From SCQX01 sp035720945 (GTDB lineage: Bacteria; Pseudomonadota; Gammaproteobacteria; Burkholderiales; Burkholderiaceae_B): a DNA stretch of 9,336 bases. The stretch lies in the NCBI GenBank assembly GCA_035720945.1, contig DASTNK010000122.1, positions 1-9,336 of the forward strand, read 5' to 3'. Within the stretch, counting starts at the first letter, position 1; the number at the start of each line of letters is the position of its first letter. The notes under the pieces were generated by a model, which saw only the letters and a program-made list of their open reading frames with translations, did no database searches and was not told where the DNA came from. Of this stretch, positions 1 to 7,272 are shown one piece after another. A program made the translations under genes and the position numbers.

Positions 1-935
1 CGCCCCACGAGGATCTCGTCGCCGTTCTCGATCAGCCGCAACCCCGGGCAGTCACCGAACAACTCGGCCGCCCAATCGACGAAAACGCGCACCTTGGGTG
101 AAAGATGGCGGTTGTGTAGATACAACGCCGACACAGGCAACGTTGGCGGCAGCCACTGCGGCAGCACGATGCGCAACCGCCCCGACGCCAGATACGGCTC
201 GGCCAGACACAGCGGCGCCTGGATCAGACCGTGCCCGTGCAGGGCGGCGGCGATGTAGGCCTCGACGTCGTTGACCAGTATGCGCCCCGGCATGCGGATG
301 TCGCGAATGGCGCCATCGACCTTGAAGCTGAGATCCAGCGCGCGCCCGGCGCCCGAGAAATACAGCACGGCCTGGTGACTGCCCAGGTCGTCGAGCGTCT
401 GGGGCACGCCGTGGCGGTCCAGGTATTCGGGCGAGGCGCAGGTGATGCTGTGCACGGTGCCGAGGCGGCGTGAAACAAGGCTGGAATCAGGCAATTCACC
501 GATCCGGATGACACAATCGACCCCCTCTTGAACCAGGTCGACCGGCCGTATTCCCATGCCCAGGGCGATCTCCATGTCCGGGTAGCGGCGGTAGAAATCC
601 GCCAAGGCCGGGATGATGACCAGCCGCCCGATCGTCGGCGTGGTGTCGACGCGCAGGCGCCCCCTGGGCTGAAGCGCCACGTCGCGCAGGGTGGATTCCG
701 CTTCCTCGACGTCTTGAAGAATGAGCTTGCAGCGCTCGTAATACGCCGAGCCGTCCGGCGTCAGCCCGATGTGCCGGGTGGTGCGGTTGAGCAACCGCAC
801 CTGAAGATGACGTTCCAGATTCTGGACCGCCGTGGTGACCGTGGCCCGGGGCAGGCCGAGGCTGTCTGCCGCCCGGGTGAAGTTTCCCGTGTCGACGACC
901 CGGGTGAAGACCTGCATTGCTTGAAAACGATCCAC
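1..935 (-). CDS. LysR-family transcriptional regulator, divergent from the RND efflux operon (3' end cut off)
   Basis: DNA-binding regulator, cytoplasmic; probable controller of the adjacent efflux operon. I translated it from the reverse strand: 311 complete codons are open to the window edge, so only the last few residues and the stop are missing (the family is about 300 aa). An N-terminal winged helix-turn-helix fills residues 1-62, with recognition region NFTRAADSLGLPRATVTTAV at 19-38 and the typical LLNRTTR wing at 48-54. A periplasmic-binding-like effector domain begins near residue 92. The start is GTG at 935: an in-frame TAA lies four codons upstream with no ATG between, and GGAG sits 7 bases ahead. 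An ATG at codon 7 would cut into the first helix. The 'MQVFTRVV..GNFTRAA' type resembles the CrgA-like branch of LysR proteins rather than P. aeruginosa MexT, which starts differently. Control of the pump is inferred from divergent position and the T-N11-A sites between the genes. The effector is unknown. Confidence 0.93.
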   Translation of the reverse strand, partial: MDRFQAMQVFTRVVDTGNFTRAADSLGLPRATVTTAVQNLERHLQVRLLNRTTRHIGLTPDGSAYYERCKLILQDVEEAESTLRDVALQPRGRLRVDTTPTIGRLVIIPALADFYRRYPDMEIALGMGIRPVDLVQEGVDCVIRIGELPDSSLVSRRLGTVHSITCASPEYLDRHGVPQTLDDLGSHQAVLYFSGAGRALDLSFKVDGAIRDIRMPGRILVNDVEAYIAAALHGHGLIQAPLCLAEPYLASGRLRIVLPQWLPPTLPVSALYLHNRHLSPKVRVFVDWAAELFGDCPGLRLIENGDEILVG

Positions 936-942
936 GTTACCG

Positions 943-946
943 CTCC
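943..946 (-). promoter_or_regulatory. Ribosome binding site deciding the GTG start of the LysR gene
   Basis: On the minus strand GGAG lies 7 bases before GTG (935-933). Because no ATG occurs between the in-frame upstream TAA and this GTG, the site supports the non-ATG start. Confidence 0.6.
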
Positions 947-1102
947 GTTAGGGCTCGTTCGCCCTGAATCACGCCCCTCGTGGAAGCGTGCCGGGGGAAC
1001 AGGCAGGCCGCGCGCGCCCTGCGCCGACCCGGACGAAGCACTCTGGACAGGCCGGCCGGACCCCCGGTGGGATTGTTTGGATTTTCTGAAAAGAATTCGC
1101 AA

Positions 1103-1117
1103 ATACTAGCTATTTAT
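1103..1117. promoter_or_regulatory. LysR-type box 1, ATA-N9-TAT
   Basis: The interrupted inverted repeat ATA-N9-TAT contains the LysR-family T-N11-A core at 1104-1116. A second register, AAATA-N5-TATTT (1101-1115), is also symmetric. It overlaps the candidate -10 of the LysR gene. AT-richness raises the odds of chance symmetry. Confidence 0.4.
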
Positions 1118-1131
1118 CCAGGAAACTTCAA
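1103..1131 (-). promoter_or_regulatory. Candidate sigma70 promoter for the LysR gene
   Basis: Reading the minus strand, TTGAAG (1131-1126) and TAGTAT (1108-1103) match the -35 and -10 consensus at 4 of 6 positions each and are separated by exactly 17 bases. Transcription would start near 1096, giving a leader of about 160 bases. The -10 lies inside a T-N11-A palindrome, the usual arrangement for LysR autorepression. No equally good promoter is visible on the plus strand, as would fit an activator-dependent efflux promoter. Pattern match only. Confidence 0.45.
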
Positions 1132-1157
1132 CGCGCAAAATATGACGTTTCTTTTCT

Positions 1158-1172
1158 GTACTAATTCAGTAC
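1158..1172. promoter_or_regulatory. LysR-type box 2, perfect palindrome GTACT-N5-AGTAC
   Basis: The sequence GTACTAATTCAGTAC is a perfect 5-bp inverted repeat with a 5-base spacer and contains T-N11-A at 1159-1171, the classical LysR-family half-site geometry. It lies 48 bases before the adaptor start codon. Its centre is 55 bases from the centre of box 1, a spacing compatible with two dimers of one LysR tetramer. It may be either the activation site or an operator near the efflux promoter. Confidence 0.5.
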
Positions 1173-1208
1173 CAATTGATCGGGCACGGCTCGAAGCCGG
1201 AGCCCTTC

Positions 1209-1214
1209 AGGGGA
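1209..1214 (+). promoter_or_regulatory. Ribosome binding site deciding the start of the adaptor gene
   Basis: AGGGGA lies 6 bases before ATG 1221. It favours this ATG over the in-frame TTG at 1176, which would add 15 polar residues in front of the signal sequence. Confidence 0.7.
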
Positions 1215-1220
1215 AACAAG

Positions 1221-2402
1221 ATGTCCACGCGTCACAATATCATTTTGACCGGCCTGGCGGCACTGGTCGTTGCCGGCCTGGTCACCTACCGCGCCGGGGC
1301 CGCCCCCAAGGCGTCCAAGGCGTCCGGGGGCCCATCGGCCGTGCAGGTCGACGTCGCCACCGTCATCAACCGCCCCATCATAGACTGGCACGAGTATTCG
1401 GGTCGATTGCAGGCCGTCGACAACGTCCAGATCCGCCCCCAGGTATCCGGCACCATCACCGCGGTCCGGTTCAAGGACGGCGCGCTGGTCAAGAAGGGAG
1501 ACGTGCTGTTCATCATCGACCCCCGCCCCTACGTCGCGGCAGTGGACAGGGCACGCGCCGACGTGGTCGCCGCCCAGGCCAGCGTCGCCTACACGGCCTC
1601 TGACGAACGGCGCGGCCAGCGGCTGCTCGCCGAAAACGCCATCGCCCGCCGCGACGTCGAAGCCAAGCGCAACGCGGCACGCGAAGCGGCCGCGAAACTG
1701 CAGGCGGCCAAGGCAACCCTGGAATCCGCCGAGCTCGATCTGGAGCACACGAAGATCACCGCGCCGATCTCGGGCCGCGCCTCGCGCGCCAATGTCACAG
1801 TGGGAAACGTGGTGTCGGCCAGCGCCGCGCCCGCGCTCACCTCGCTGGTCTCGGTATCGCACCTGTACGCCGCGTTCGATATGGATGAACGCGGTTTCCT
1901 GACCGTATCGGCCGAGTTACGCGCCCCTGGCGCCCAAGCCCCGATGGTGCAACTGCGGCTGGCCGACGAAAAAGGCTACCCCCACAAGGGCAAGCTGGTG
2001 TTCATCGACAACCAGCTCAACCCCTCGTCGGGCACCATACTGGCCCGCGCCCTGTTCAACAACCCGGACGGCGCGCTGGTCCCCGGACTATACGCCCGCC
2101 TGCGCGTCGAGGAAGGGGCGCAGCACCCGGCCGTTCTCATCGATCAAACGGCCATCGGCACCGACCAGGACAAACGATTCGTTCTGCTGGTCGACGCCAA
2201 GAACCACGTGCAGTACCGACAGGTGCGGCTGGGCGGCCAGTACGACGGCTTGCAGATCATCGACAAAGGCCTGGCTCCCGGCGACCGCATCGTCGTCAAT
2301 GGCCTGCAGCGCGTGCGCCCTGGCATGAGCGTCGCCCCCCACATTGTTGCCATGGCCGCACCCCCCGCGCTGGCCGTGGCCGACATCGATGGCAACTCCT
2401 GA
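1221..2402 (+). CDS. RND efflux periplasmic adaptor (membrane fusion protein), MexE type
   Basis: Periplasmic adaptor of 393 aa that bridges the inner-membrane pump and the outer-membrane channel. Residues 1-28 form a signal sequence or anchor (hydrophobic LTGLAALVVAGLVTY at 9-23, possible cleavage near AGA-A at 25-28). The first lipoyl half is at about 66-100 (RPQVSGTITAVRF, GALVKKGDVLF, IDPRPY). An Ala/Arg/Glu-rich alpha-helical hairpin spans about 103-175, including ERRGQRLLAENAIARRD. The second lipoyl half follows (TKITAPISGRASRANVTVGN, 177-196). A beta-barrel runs to about 300 (ALVPGLYARLRV, 285-296) and a membrane-proximal domain to about 375 (GLAPGDRIVVNGLQRVRPG). These are the landmark motifs of the HlyD/AcrA family. 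There is no cysteine anywhere, so this is not a lipoprotein, unlike MexE as I remember it. It is the first gene of the operon; the pump gene starts 36 bases after its stop. A MexE-type call is supported by the MexF-class partner; substrates cannot be read from sequence. Confidence 0.95.
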   Translation: MSTRHNIILTGLAALVVAGLVTYRAGAAPKASKASGGPSAVQVDVATVINRPIIDWHEYSGRLQAVDNVQIRPQVSGTITAVRFKDGALVKKGDVLFIIDPRPYVAAVDRARADVVAAQASVAYTASDERRGQRLLAENAIARRDVEAKRNAAREAAAKLQAAKATLESAELDLEHTKITAPISGRASRANVTVGNVVSASAAPALTSLVSVSHLYAAFDMDERGFLTVSAELRAPGAQAPMVQLRLADEKGYPHKGKLVFIDNQLNPSSGTILARALFNNPDGALVPGLYARLRVEEGAQHPAVLIDQTAIGTDQDKRFVLLVDAKNHVQYRQVRLGGQYDGLQIIDKGLAPGDRIVVNGLQRVRPGMSVAPHIVAMAAPPALAVADIDGNS

Positions 2403-2438
2403 CGGAACGCCATCCCACACGGTTTCTAAGCGATTGTC

Positions 2439-5400
2439 ATGAACATATCCCGATTTTTCATCGACCGGCCCATTTTCGCCGGCGTGCTGTCCGCCCTGAT
2501 CCTGCTCGCCGGCCTGCTGTCGGTGTTTCAGCTGCCCATTTCCGAATACCCCGAGGTCGTGCCGCCCACGGTGGTGGTGCGCGCCCAGTACCCCGGCGCC
2601 AATCCCAAGGTCATCGCCGAGTCCGTGGCCGCGCCACTCGAGGAATCCATCAACGGCGTCGAGAACATGCTGTACATGCAGTCGCAGGCCAACAGCGACG
2701 GCACGCTCACCATGACCATCAGCTTCAAGCTGGGCACGGACCCCGACAAGGCTCAGCAACTGGTGCAGAACCGCGTCGCGCAGGCACTGCCGAGATTGCC
2801 GCAGGAAGTCCAGCGGCTGGGCGTGACCACGGCCAAGAGTTCGCCCAACCTCACTCTGGTGGTGCACTTGATCTCGCCCAGCGGGCGCTACGACACCACC
2901 TATCTGCGCAACTACGCGGTGCTCAACATCAAGGATCGCCTGTCGCGCATCCCCGGGGTGGGCGACGTTCTGGTCTGGGGGGCGGGCGACTACGCCATGC
3001 GCGTCTGGCTCGATCCGCGCAAGGTCGCGCAGCGCGACCTCACTGCCTCGGATGTGGTCAACGCCATCCGCCAGCAGAACGTCCAGGTGGCCGCCGGCAC
3101 CATTGGCGCGGAGCCAAGCTCGCCCAGCGTGCCCATGCAGTTCTCGGTGAACGCGCACGGCCGCCTGCACACAGCGGAACAGTTCGCTAATATCGTGCTG
3201 AAGACATCTCCCGACGGCGCGGTGACCCGCCTGGGTGACGTGGCGCGCGTCGAACTCGCCGCCCAGCAATACGGCCTGCGCTCGCTGCTGAACAACAAGC
3301 CCGCTGTCGCGCTGGGCATCATGCAGTCGCCGGGCTCCAACGCCCTGGATGTCTCGAGCCGTGTCCGGGCCGCCATGAAATCGCTCTCGGCCGACTTCCC
3401 CGCCGCGGTGCAATACCAGATCGTGTACGACCCCACTCAGTTCGTGCGCTCCAGCATTCATGCCGTCATCGAGACGCTGCTCGAAGCCATCGCCTTGGTG
3501 GTGTTGGTGGTGATCCTGTTCCTGCAGACCTGGCGCGCGTCCATCATTCCCCTCCTGGCCGTGCCGGTGTCCATCATCGGCACTTTCGCCCTGCTGCTGG
3601 CCTTCGGCTACACCATCAACGCGCTGTCGTTGTTCGGGTTGGTGCTGGCCATAGGCATCGTGGTCGATGACGCCATCGTGGTGGTCGAGAACGTGGAGCG
3701 CAATATCGAGCGCGGGCTCACGGTGCGGGAGGCCACGTATCAGGCCATGCGCGAAGTCAGCGGGCCCATCGTCGCCATCGCCCTGACACTTGTCGCGGTG
3801 TTCGTGCCCATGGCGTTCATGACGGGCCTCACCGGCCAGTTCTTCAAACAATTCGCCATGACCATCGCGATCTCGACCGTGATCTCGGCGTTCAACTCGC
3901 TGACCCTGTCGCCCGCCCTGGCGGCGCTGCTGCTCAAGCCGCACGACGCCAAGCCCGACTGGCTCACGCGCGTGCTCGACCGGGTCCTGGGCCGGTTCTT
4001 CAGAGTATTCAACCGCTTCTTCGATCGATCCTCGAACAACTACTCCAGCGGCGTCACCGGTGTCATTCGGCGCAAAGCCTCCACGTTCACGGTGTACCTG
4101 GTGCTGGTGGGCGCCGTGGTCGCGCTGACCCAGATCGTGCCAGGCGGCTTCGTGCCCGCCCAGGACAAGCAATACTTGATCAGCTTCGCGCAATTGCCAA
4201 ACGGCGCGTCGCTCGACCGCACCGAAAGCGTGATCCGCCGCATGAGCGCCATCGCGCTGGCTCAGCCGGGAGTCGAGAACGCGGTCGAATTCCCCGGCCT
4301 ATCCATCAACGGTTTCACCAACAGTTCCAGCGCCGGTATCGTGTTCATCACGCTCAAACCGTTCGACCAGCGCCGTTCTCCGGAGCTGTCGGCGGGTGCC
4401 ATCGCCGGAGCGCTGAACCGCAAGTTCGCGGGCATCAAGCAATCCTTCATCGCGGTGTTCCCCCCACCCCCCGTCATGGGCCTGGGCACTGTGGGCGGGT
4501 TCAAGATGCAGCTCGAGGATCGCGGCGCGCTGGGCTACGCGGCGCTGAGCAAGGCCACCCAGGCATTCCTCGCCGCCGCGCGCAAATCACCCGAACTCGG
4601 GCCATCGTTCTCCAGCTACCAGATCGACGTGCCCCAGCTCGACGTGCATGTGAACCGCGTCAAGGCCATGCAGCAGGGCATCCCGTTGACCAACATCTTC
4701 GACACCATGCAGATCTACCTGGGGTCGCTCTACGTCAACGACTTCAACCGCTTTGGCCGCGTGTACCAAGTGCGGGTCCAGGCTGACGCGCCTTATCGCG
4801 CCAACCCGGAGGACATCCTGCAATTGAAGACCCGCAACCGCGACGGGCAAATGGTGCCGCTGTCGGCGCTGGCCACCGTCACACCCACGTTCGGACCCGA
4901 GATGGTCACGCGCTACAACGGGTTCACCGCCGCCGACATCAACAGCGGGCCGGCACCGGGCTATTCATCGGACCAGGCCAAGGCCGCCGCCGTGCGTATC
5001 GCAGATCGCGTGCTACCCCACGGCATCGGCTTCGAGTGGACCGACCTGGCCTATCAGCAGCTCCTGGCGGGCAACGCCGGCGCCTGGGTCTTCCCCATCA
5101 GCGTCCTGCTGGTGTTCCTGGTGCTGGCCGCGCTCTATGAAAGCCTGACACTGCCCCTGGCCGTGATTCTCATCGTGCCCATGGGCGTGCTGGCGGCGCT
5201 GATCGGCGTGTGGCTCACACGCGGCGACAACAACATCTTCACCCAGATCGGGCTCATGGTGTTGGTGGGGCTGGCCTGCAAGAACGCCATCCTGATCGTC
5301 GAATTCGCGCGTGAACTGGAGCTCAACGGCATGCCCACGATCAAAGCCGCCATCGAGGCCAGCCGCCTGCGGCTGCGCCCCATCCTCATGACTTCCATCG

Positions 5401-5642
5401 CGTTCATCATGGGTGTCGTGCCACTGGTCACAGCCACCGGCGCAGGCGCCGAAATGCGTCACGCCATGGGCGTGGCGGTGTTCTTCGGCATGCTGGGGGT
5501 CACCGGATTCGGTCTGTTCCTGACCCCGGTGTTCTATGTCCTGCTGCGCTCGCTCAGCGGGCGCCGGCTGAAAACCGCCTCGCATCACGACGCCCCGGTT
5601 CCGACCGCCCCGCATCAACCGCAACAACAAGAATCCGCATGA
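2439..5642 (+). CDS. mexF: RND multidrug efflux pump, inner-membrane proton antiporter, MexF class (HAE-1)
   Basis: Trimeric inner-membrane pump of 1067 aa (family about 1030-1070) that exchanges protons for drugs captured in its periplasmic domain. It opens with the family signature NISRFFIDRPIFAGVLS and TM1, then LPISEYPEVVPPTVVVRAQY. A first large periplasmic domain extends to about residue 335, followed by TM2-TM6. The proton-relay pair D410-D411 lies in GIVVDDAIVVVENVERN of TM4, and the partner lysine K948 is in GLACKNAILIVEFA of TM10. A second periplasmic domain covers about 566-882, with the Pro/Gly loop FPPPPVMGLGTVGGF near 673. RLRLRPILMTS and GAGAEMRHAMGVAVF are intact near the end. 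The SEYPEVVPP and PPPPVMGLGTVGGF stretches look closer to MexF/BpeF than to AcrB/MexB; this is recalled, not aligned. MexF-type pumps typically export chloramphenicol, fluoroquinolones and trimethoprim; that range is an inference here. Shine-Dalgarno is weak, so translation may depend on the upstream gene. The stop overlaps the start of the channel gene (ATGA). Confidence 0.97.
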   Translation: MNISRFFIDRPIFAGVLSALILLAGLLSVFQLPISEYPEVVPPTVVVRAQYPGANPKVIAESVAAPLEESINGVENMLYMQSQANSDGTLTMTISFKLGTDPDKAQQLVQNRVAQALPRLPQEVQRLGVTTAKSSPNLTLVVHLISPSGRYDTTYLRNYAVLNIKDRLSRIPGVGDVLVWGAGDYAMRVWLDPRKVAQRDLTASDVVNAIRQQNVQVAAGTIGAEPSSPSVPMQFSVNAHGRLHTAEQFANIVLKTSPDGAVTRLGDVARVELAAQQYGLRSLLNNKPAVALGIMQSPGSNALDVSSRVRAAMKSLSADFPAAVQYQIVYDPTQFVRSSIHAVIETLLEAIALVVLVVILFLQTWRASIIPLLAVPVSIIGTFALLLAFGYTINALSLFGLVLAIGIVVDDAIVVVENVERNIERGLTVREATYQAMREVSGPIVAIALTLVAVFVPMAFMTGLTGQFFKQFAMTIAISTVISAFNSLTLSPALAALLLKPHDAKPDWLTRVLDRVLGRFFRVFNRFFDRSSNNYSSGVTGVIRRKASTFTVYLVLVGAVVALTQIVPGGFVPAQDKQYLISFAQLPNGASLDRTESVIRRMSAIALAQPGVENAVEFPGLSINGFTNSSSAGIVFITLKPFDQRRSPELSAGAIAGALNRKFAGIKQSFIAVFPPPPVMGLGTVGGFKMQLEDRGALGYAALSKATQAFLAAARKSPELGPSFSSYQIDVPQLDVHVNRVKAMQQGIPLTNIFDTMQIYLGSLYVNDFNRFGRVYQVRVQADAPYRANPEDILQLKTRNRDGQMVPLSALATVTPTFGPEMVTRYNGFTAADINSGPAPGYSSDQAKAAAVRIADRVLPHGIGFEWTDLAYQQLLAGNAGAWVFPISVLLVFLVLAALYESLTLPLAVILIVPMGVLAALIGVWLTRGDNNIFTQIGLMVLVGLACKNAILIVEFARELELNGMPTIKAAIEASRLRLRPILMTSIAFIMGVVPLVTATGAGAEMRHAMGVAVFFGMLGVTGFGLFLTPVFYVLLRSLSGRRLKTASHHDAPVPTAPHQPQQQESA

Positions 5643-7222
5643 TCATGATCAAGCATCTCAAATCCGCCCTGAGCGTGACGGCGCTGATGACTTTGGCGGC
5701 GTGCTCGGTCGAGCCCGCCTACCACCGCCCCACGGTCGACGTGCCGGCGGCGTTCAAAGAGGCCTACCTGTCGCCGGCCCAGGCGCACAAATGGATGGTC
5801 GCCCATCCCGCCGAGGCCAGCGGCCGAGGCGAATGGTGGATGGTTTTCAATGACCCGACTCTTGACCGCCTGGAGCGCCAGGCGCTGGCGGCCAACCAGA
5901 ACCTCAAGGCGGCCGCGGCCCGGGTCAAGGAAGCCCGGGCACAACTGGGTGTGGCCCGCTCGGCATTGTTCCCCCATCTGGACGGTGGCTTCGGCCCCCT
6001 GCGCCAACGCGCCTCGAACGCCTCCCTGGGTCTGCCCGCCGACGCGTCGAACCCGCCCACCACGTTGTGGCGGGCTCAGTTCGGCATTTCGTACGAGGCC
6101 GACCTGTTCGGCCGCGTGTCCTCCGCCACACACGCCGCGGCGGCCGACACCCAACAGAGCGAGGCCTTGTTCCAATCCGTGCGGCTGGCCCTGCAGGCAG
6201 ACGTCGCGCAGGCATACTTTCATCTGCGCCGACTCGATGCCGACACGGACCTGTACCGCAAGACGCTGGCCCTGCGCTCCGCGGCGCTCGACCTCACTCA
6301 ACGTCAGTACGCAGCCGGCGACATCAGCGACCTGAACGTGGCGCGCGCCAGAACCGAGCTGGCCTCCACCCAATCAGAGGCACTCGGCATCGCCCGCGAG
6401 CGCGCCGTGGCGGAACACGCCCTGGCCATCCTCCTGGGCAAGCCGCCGGCCGATTTCTCGTTCAGACCCGATTCCCTGAAGCGCACCACCGTGACAGTCC
6501 CCGCGGGGGTCCCATCGTCATTGCTGCAGCGGCGCCCCGATATCGCCGCCGCGGAACGCGCCATGGCGGCGGCGAACGCGCGCATCGGACTAGCCAAAAG
6601 CGCTTTCTTCCCGCGACTGGACGTCACCGGCTCTTTCGGCTATGAATCCTCGGCATTGGGCGACCTGCTGAAATGGAGCAGTCGCACGTTCCTGCTGGGG
6701 CCCCTGGTTGGCACGGCGCTCAGCCTGCCCATCTTCGACGGTGGCCAGCGCGGCGCCCAGCTGGAAAAGGCCCGTGCCACCTATGACGAAGACGTCGCCA
6801 ACTATAGACAGACTGTGTTGGTCGCCTTCCAGCAGGTGGAGGACAGCCTGGCCAACCTGCGCCTGCTGGGTGGCCAGATGAAGGCCCAGGACGAGGCGGT
6901 GCGGGCGGCCGCCCGTGCGGCGACGATGCTGCACACGCAGTATCGCGAAGGCTCGATCAGCTATCTCGATGTCATAGATGGCGACAGGGTGTTGCTGCAG
7001 CAGCGGCGCGCCTCGGTCGCGCTTGATGAGCAAAGGGTCGATTCCACGGTCGCGCTGATCCGCGCGCTGGGTGGAGGCTGGGGGCCCGTTCCGAATAGTG
7101 ACGACACGTCCGCCACCGCCCGCAACACCAAGAGTGAGAGCACAGCCGGCACGGACACATCGGCGGGCAAGCACCCAGTGATCCCCCATAGCCCCGGACA
7201 GTCAGGCTCGGTCACGTCGTGA
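5639..7222 (+). CDS. RND efflux outer-membrane channel lipoprotein (NodT/OprM family)
   Basis: Outer-membrane exit duct of 527 aa, trimeric in the family. A lipoprotein signal ends in LAAC with Cys22 as the lipidation site, preceded by the K5/K8 N-region and a hydrophobic stretch. Two TolC-like OEP repeats follow. The first spans about 75-265, with NLKAAAARVKEARAQLGVARS, FGISYEADLFGRVSS, and QYAAGDISDLNVARARTEL. The second starts at VPSSLLQRRPDIAAAERAMA (291-310) and continues through LSLPIFDGG (362-369), YREGSISYLDVIDGDR (435-450) and IRALGGGW (474-481), where family members usually end. About 46 further polar Ser/Thr/Gly/Pro residues follow. The first ATG overlaps the pump stop codon as ATGA; a second ATG two codons later is an equally plausible start. 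There is no strong Shine-Dalgarno, so translational coupling to the pump gene is likely. By position this is the OprN/OprC equivalent, but I do not recognise it as OprN itself. Confidence 0.94.
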   Translation: MIMIKHLKSALSVTALMTLAACSVEPAYHRPTVDVPAAFKEAYLSPAQAHKWMVAHPAEASGRGEWWMVFNDPTLDRLERQALAANQNLKAAAARVKEARAQLGVARSALFPHLDGGFGPLRQRASNASLGLPADASNPPTTLWRAQFGISYEADLFGRVSSATHAAAADTQQSEALFQSVRLALQADVAQAYFHLRRLDADTDLYRKTLALRSAALDLTQRQYAAGDISDLNVARARTELASTQSEALGIARERAVAEHALAILLGKPPADFSFRPDSLKRTTVTVPAGVPSSLLQRRPDIAAAERAMAAANARIGLAKSAFFPRLDVTGSFGYESSALGDLLKWSSRTFLLGPLVGTALSLPIFDGGQRGAQLEKARATYDEDVANYRQTVLVAFQQVEDSLANLRLLGGQMKAQDEAVRAAARAATMLHTQYREGSISYLDVIDGDRVLLQQRRASVALDEQRVDSTVALIRALGGGWGPVPNSDDTSATARNTKSESTAGTDTSAGKHPVIPHSPGQSGSVTS

Positions 7223-7245
7223 CGGCCCCTGCTTCTGATACTGAA

Positions 7246-7272
7246 GGCCGGTCAGAATTCACCTGACCGGCC
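7246..7272. terminator. Hairpin at the convergent gene ends, possible bidirectional terminator
   Basis: GGCCGGTCAG (7246-7255) pairs perfectly with CTGACCGGCC (7263-7272), giving a 10-bp GC-rich stem and a 7-base loop. It lies just past the channel gene stop (7222) and overlaps the minus-strand stop codon (7254-7252). Neither side carries a run of T, so it is not a textbook intrinsic terminator; it may instead block exonucleases or act with Rho. The downstream arm belongs to a second perfect palindrome (7263-7278). Confidence 0.5.

Larger units (their letters stand above)
936..1220. other. Divergent regulatory region between LysR gene and efflux operon
   Basis: This 285-base gap has two halves. 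Bases 936-1070 are GC-rich and would form the untranslated leader of the LysR gene if its promoter is the one at 1103-1131; I see no conserved structure there. Bases 1071-1180 are clearly AT-rich against the rest of the window and carry the promoter-like and operator-like elements listed separately. Short open frames crossing the region lack coding character. Bases 1187-1204 hold two mutually exclusive 5-bp hairpins (CGGCT/AGCCG and GGCTC/GAGCC) just ahead of the adaptor gene's Shine-Dalgarno; these may be chance. Confidence 0.75.

Noticed and set aside
528..1109. A 193-residue plus-strand frame across the LysR gene and the divergent region
   Set aside because: It begins inside the LysR gene on the opposite strand and has biased, motif-free composition.
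1187..1204. Small hairpins ahead of the adaptor ribosome site as a riboswitch or attenuator
   Set aside because: The stems are only 5 bp and there is no leader peptide, terminator or known aptamer pattern.
1176..1220. Upstream TTG start for the adaptor protein
   Set aside because: It would place 15 polar residues before the signal sequence and overlaps the operator region; ATG 1221 has a good AGGGGA Shine-Dalgarno.
1161..1862. A 233-residue minus-strand frame over the adaptor gene
   Set aside because: Gly/Arg/Asp-rich shadow of the adaptor; no start context or motifs.
2088..4193. A 701-residue open frame antisense to the pump gene
   Set aside because: Its translation is dominated by His, Gln, Gly, Arg and Asp with no domain motifs, as expected of a frame mirrored from a GC-rich gene; the sense strand encodes a complete, well-conserved RND pump.
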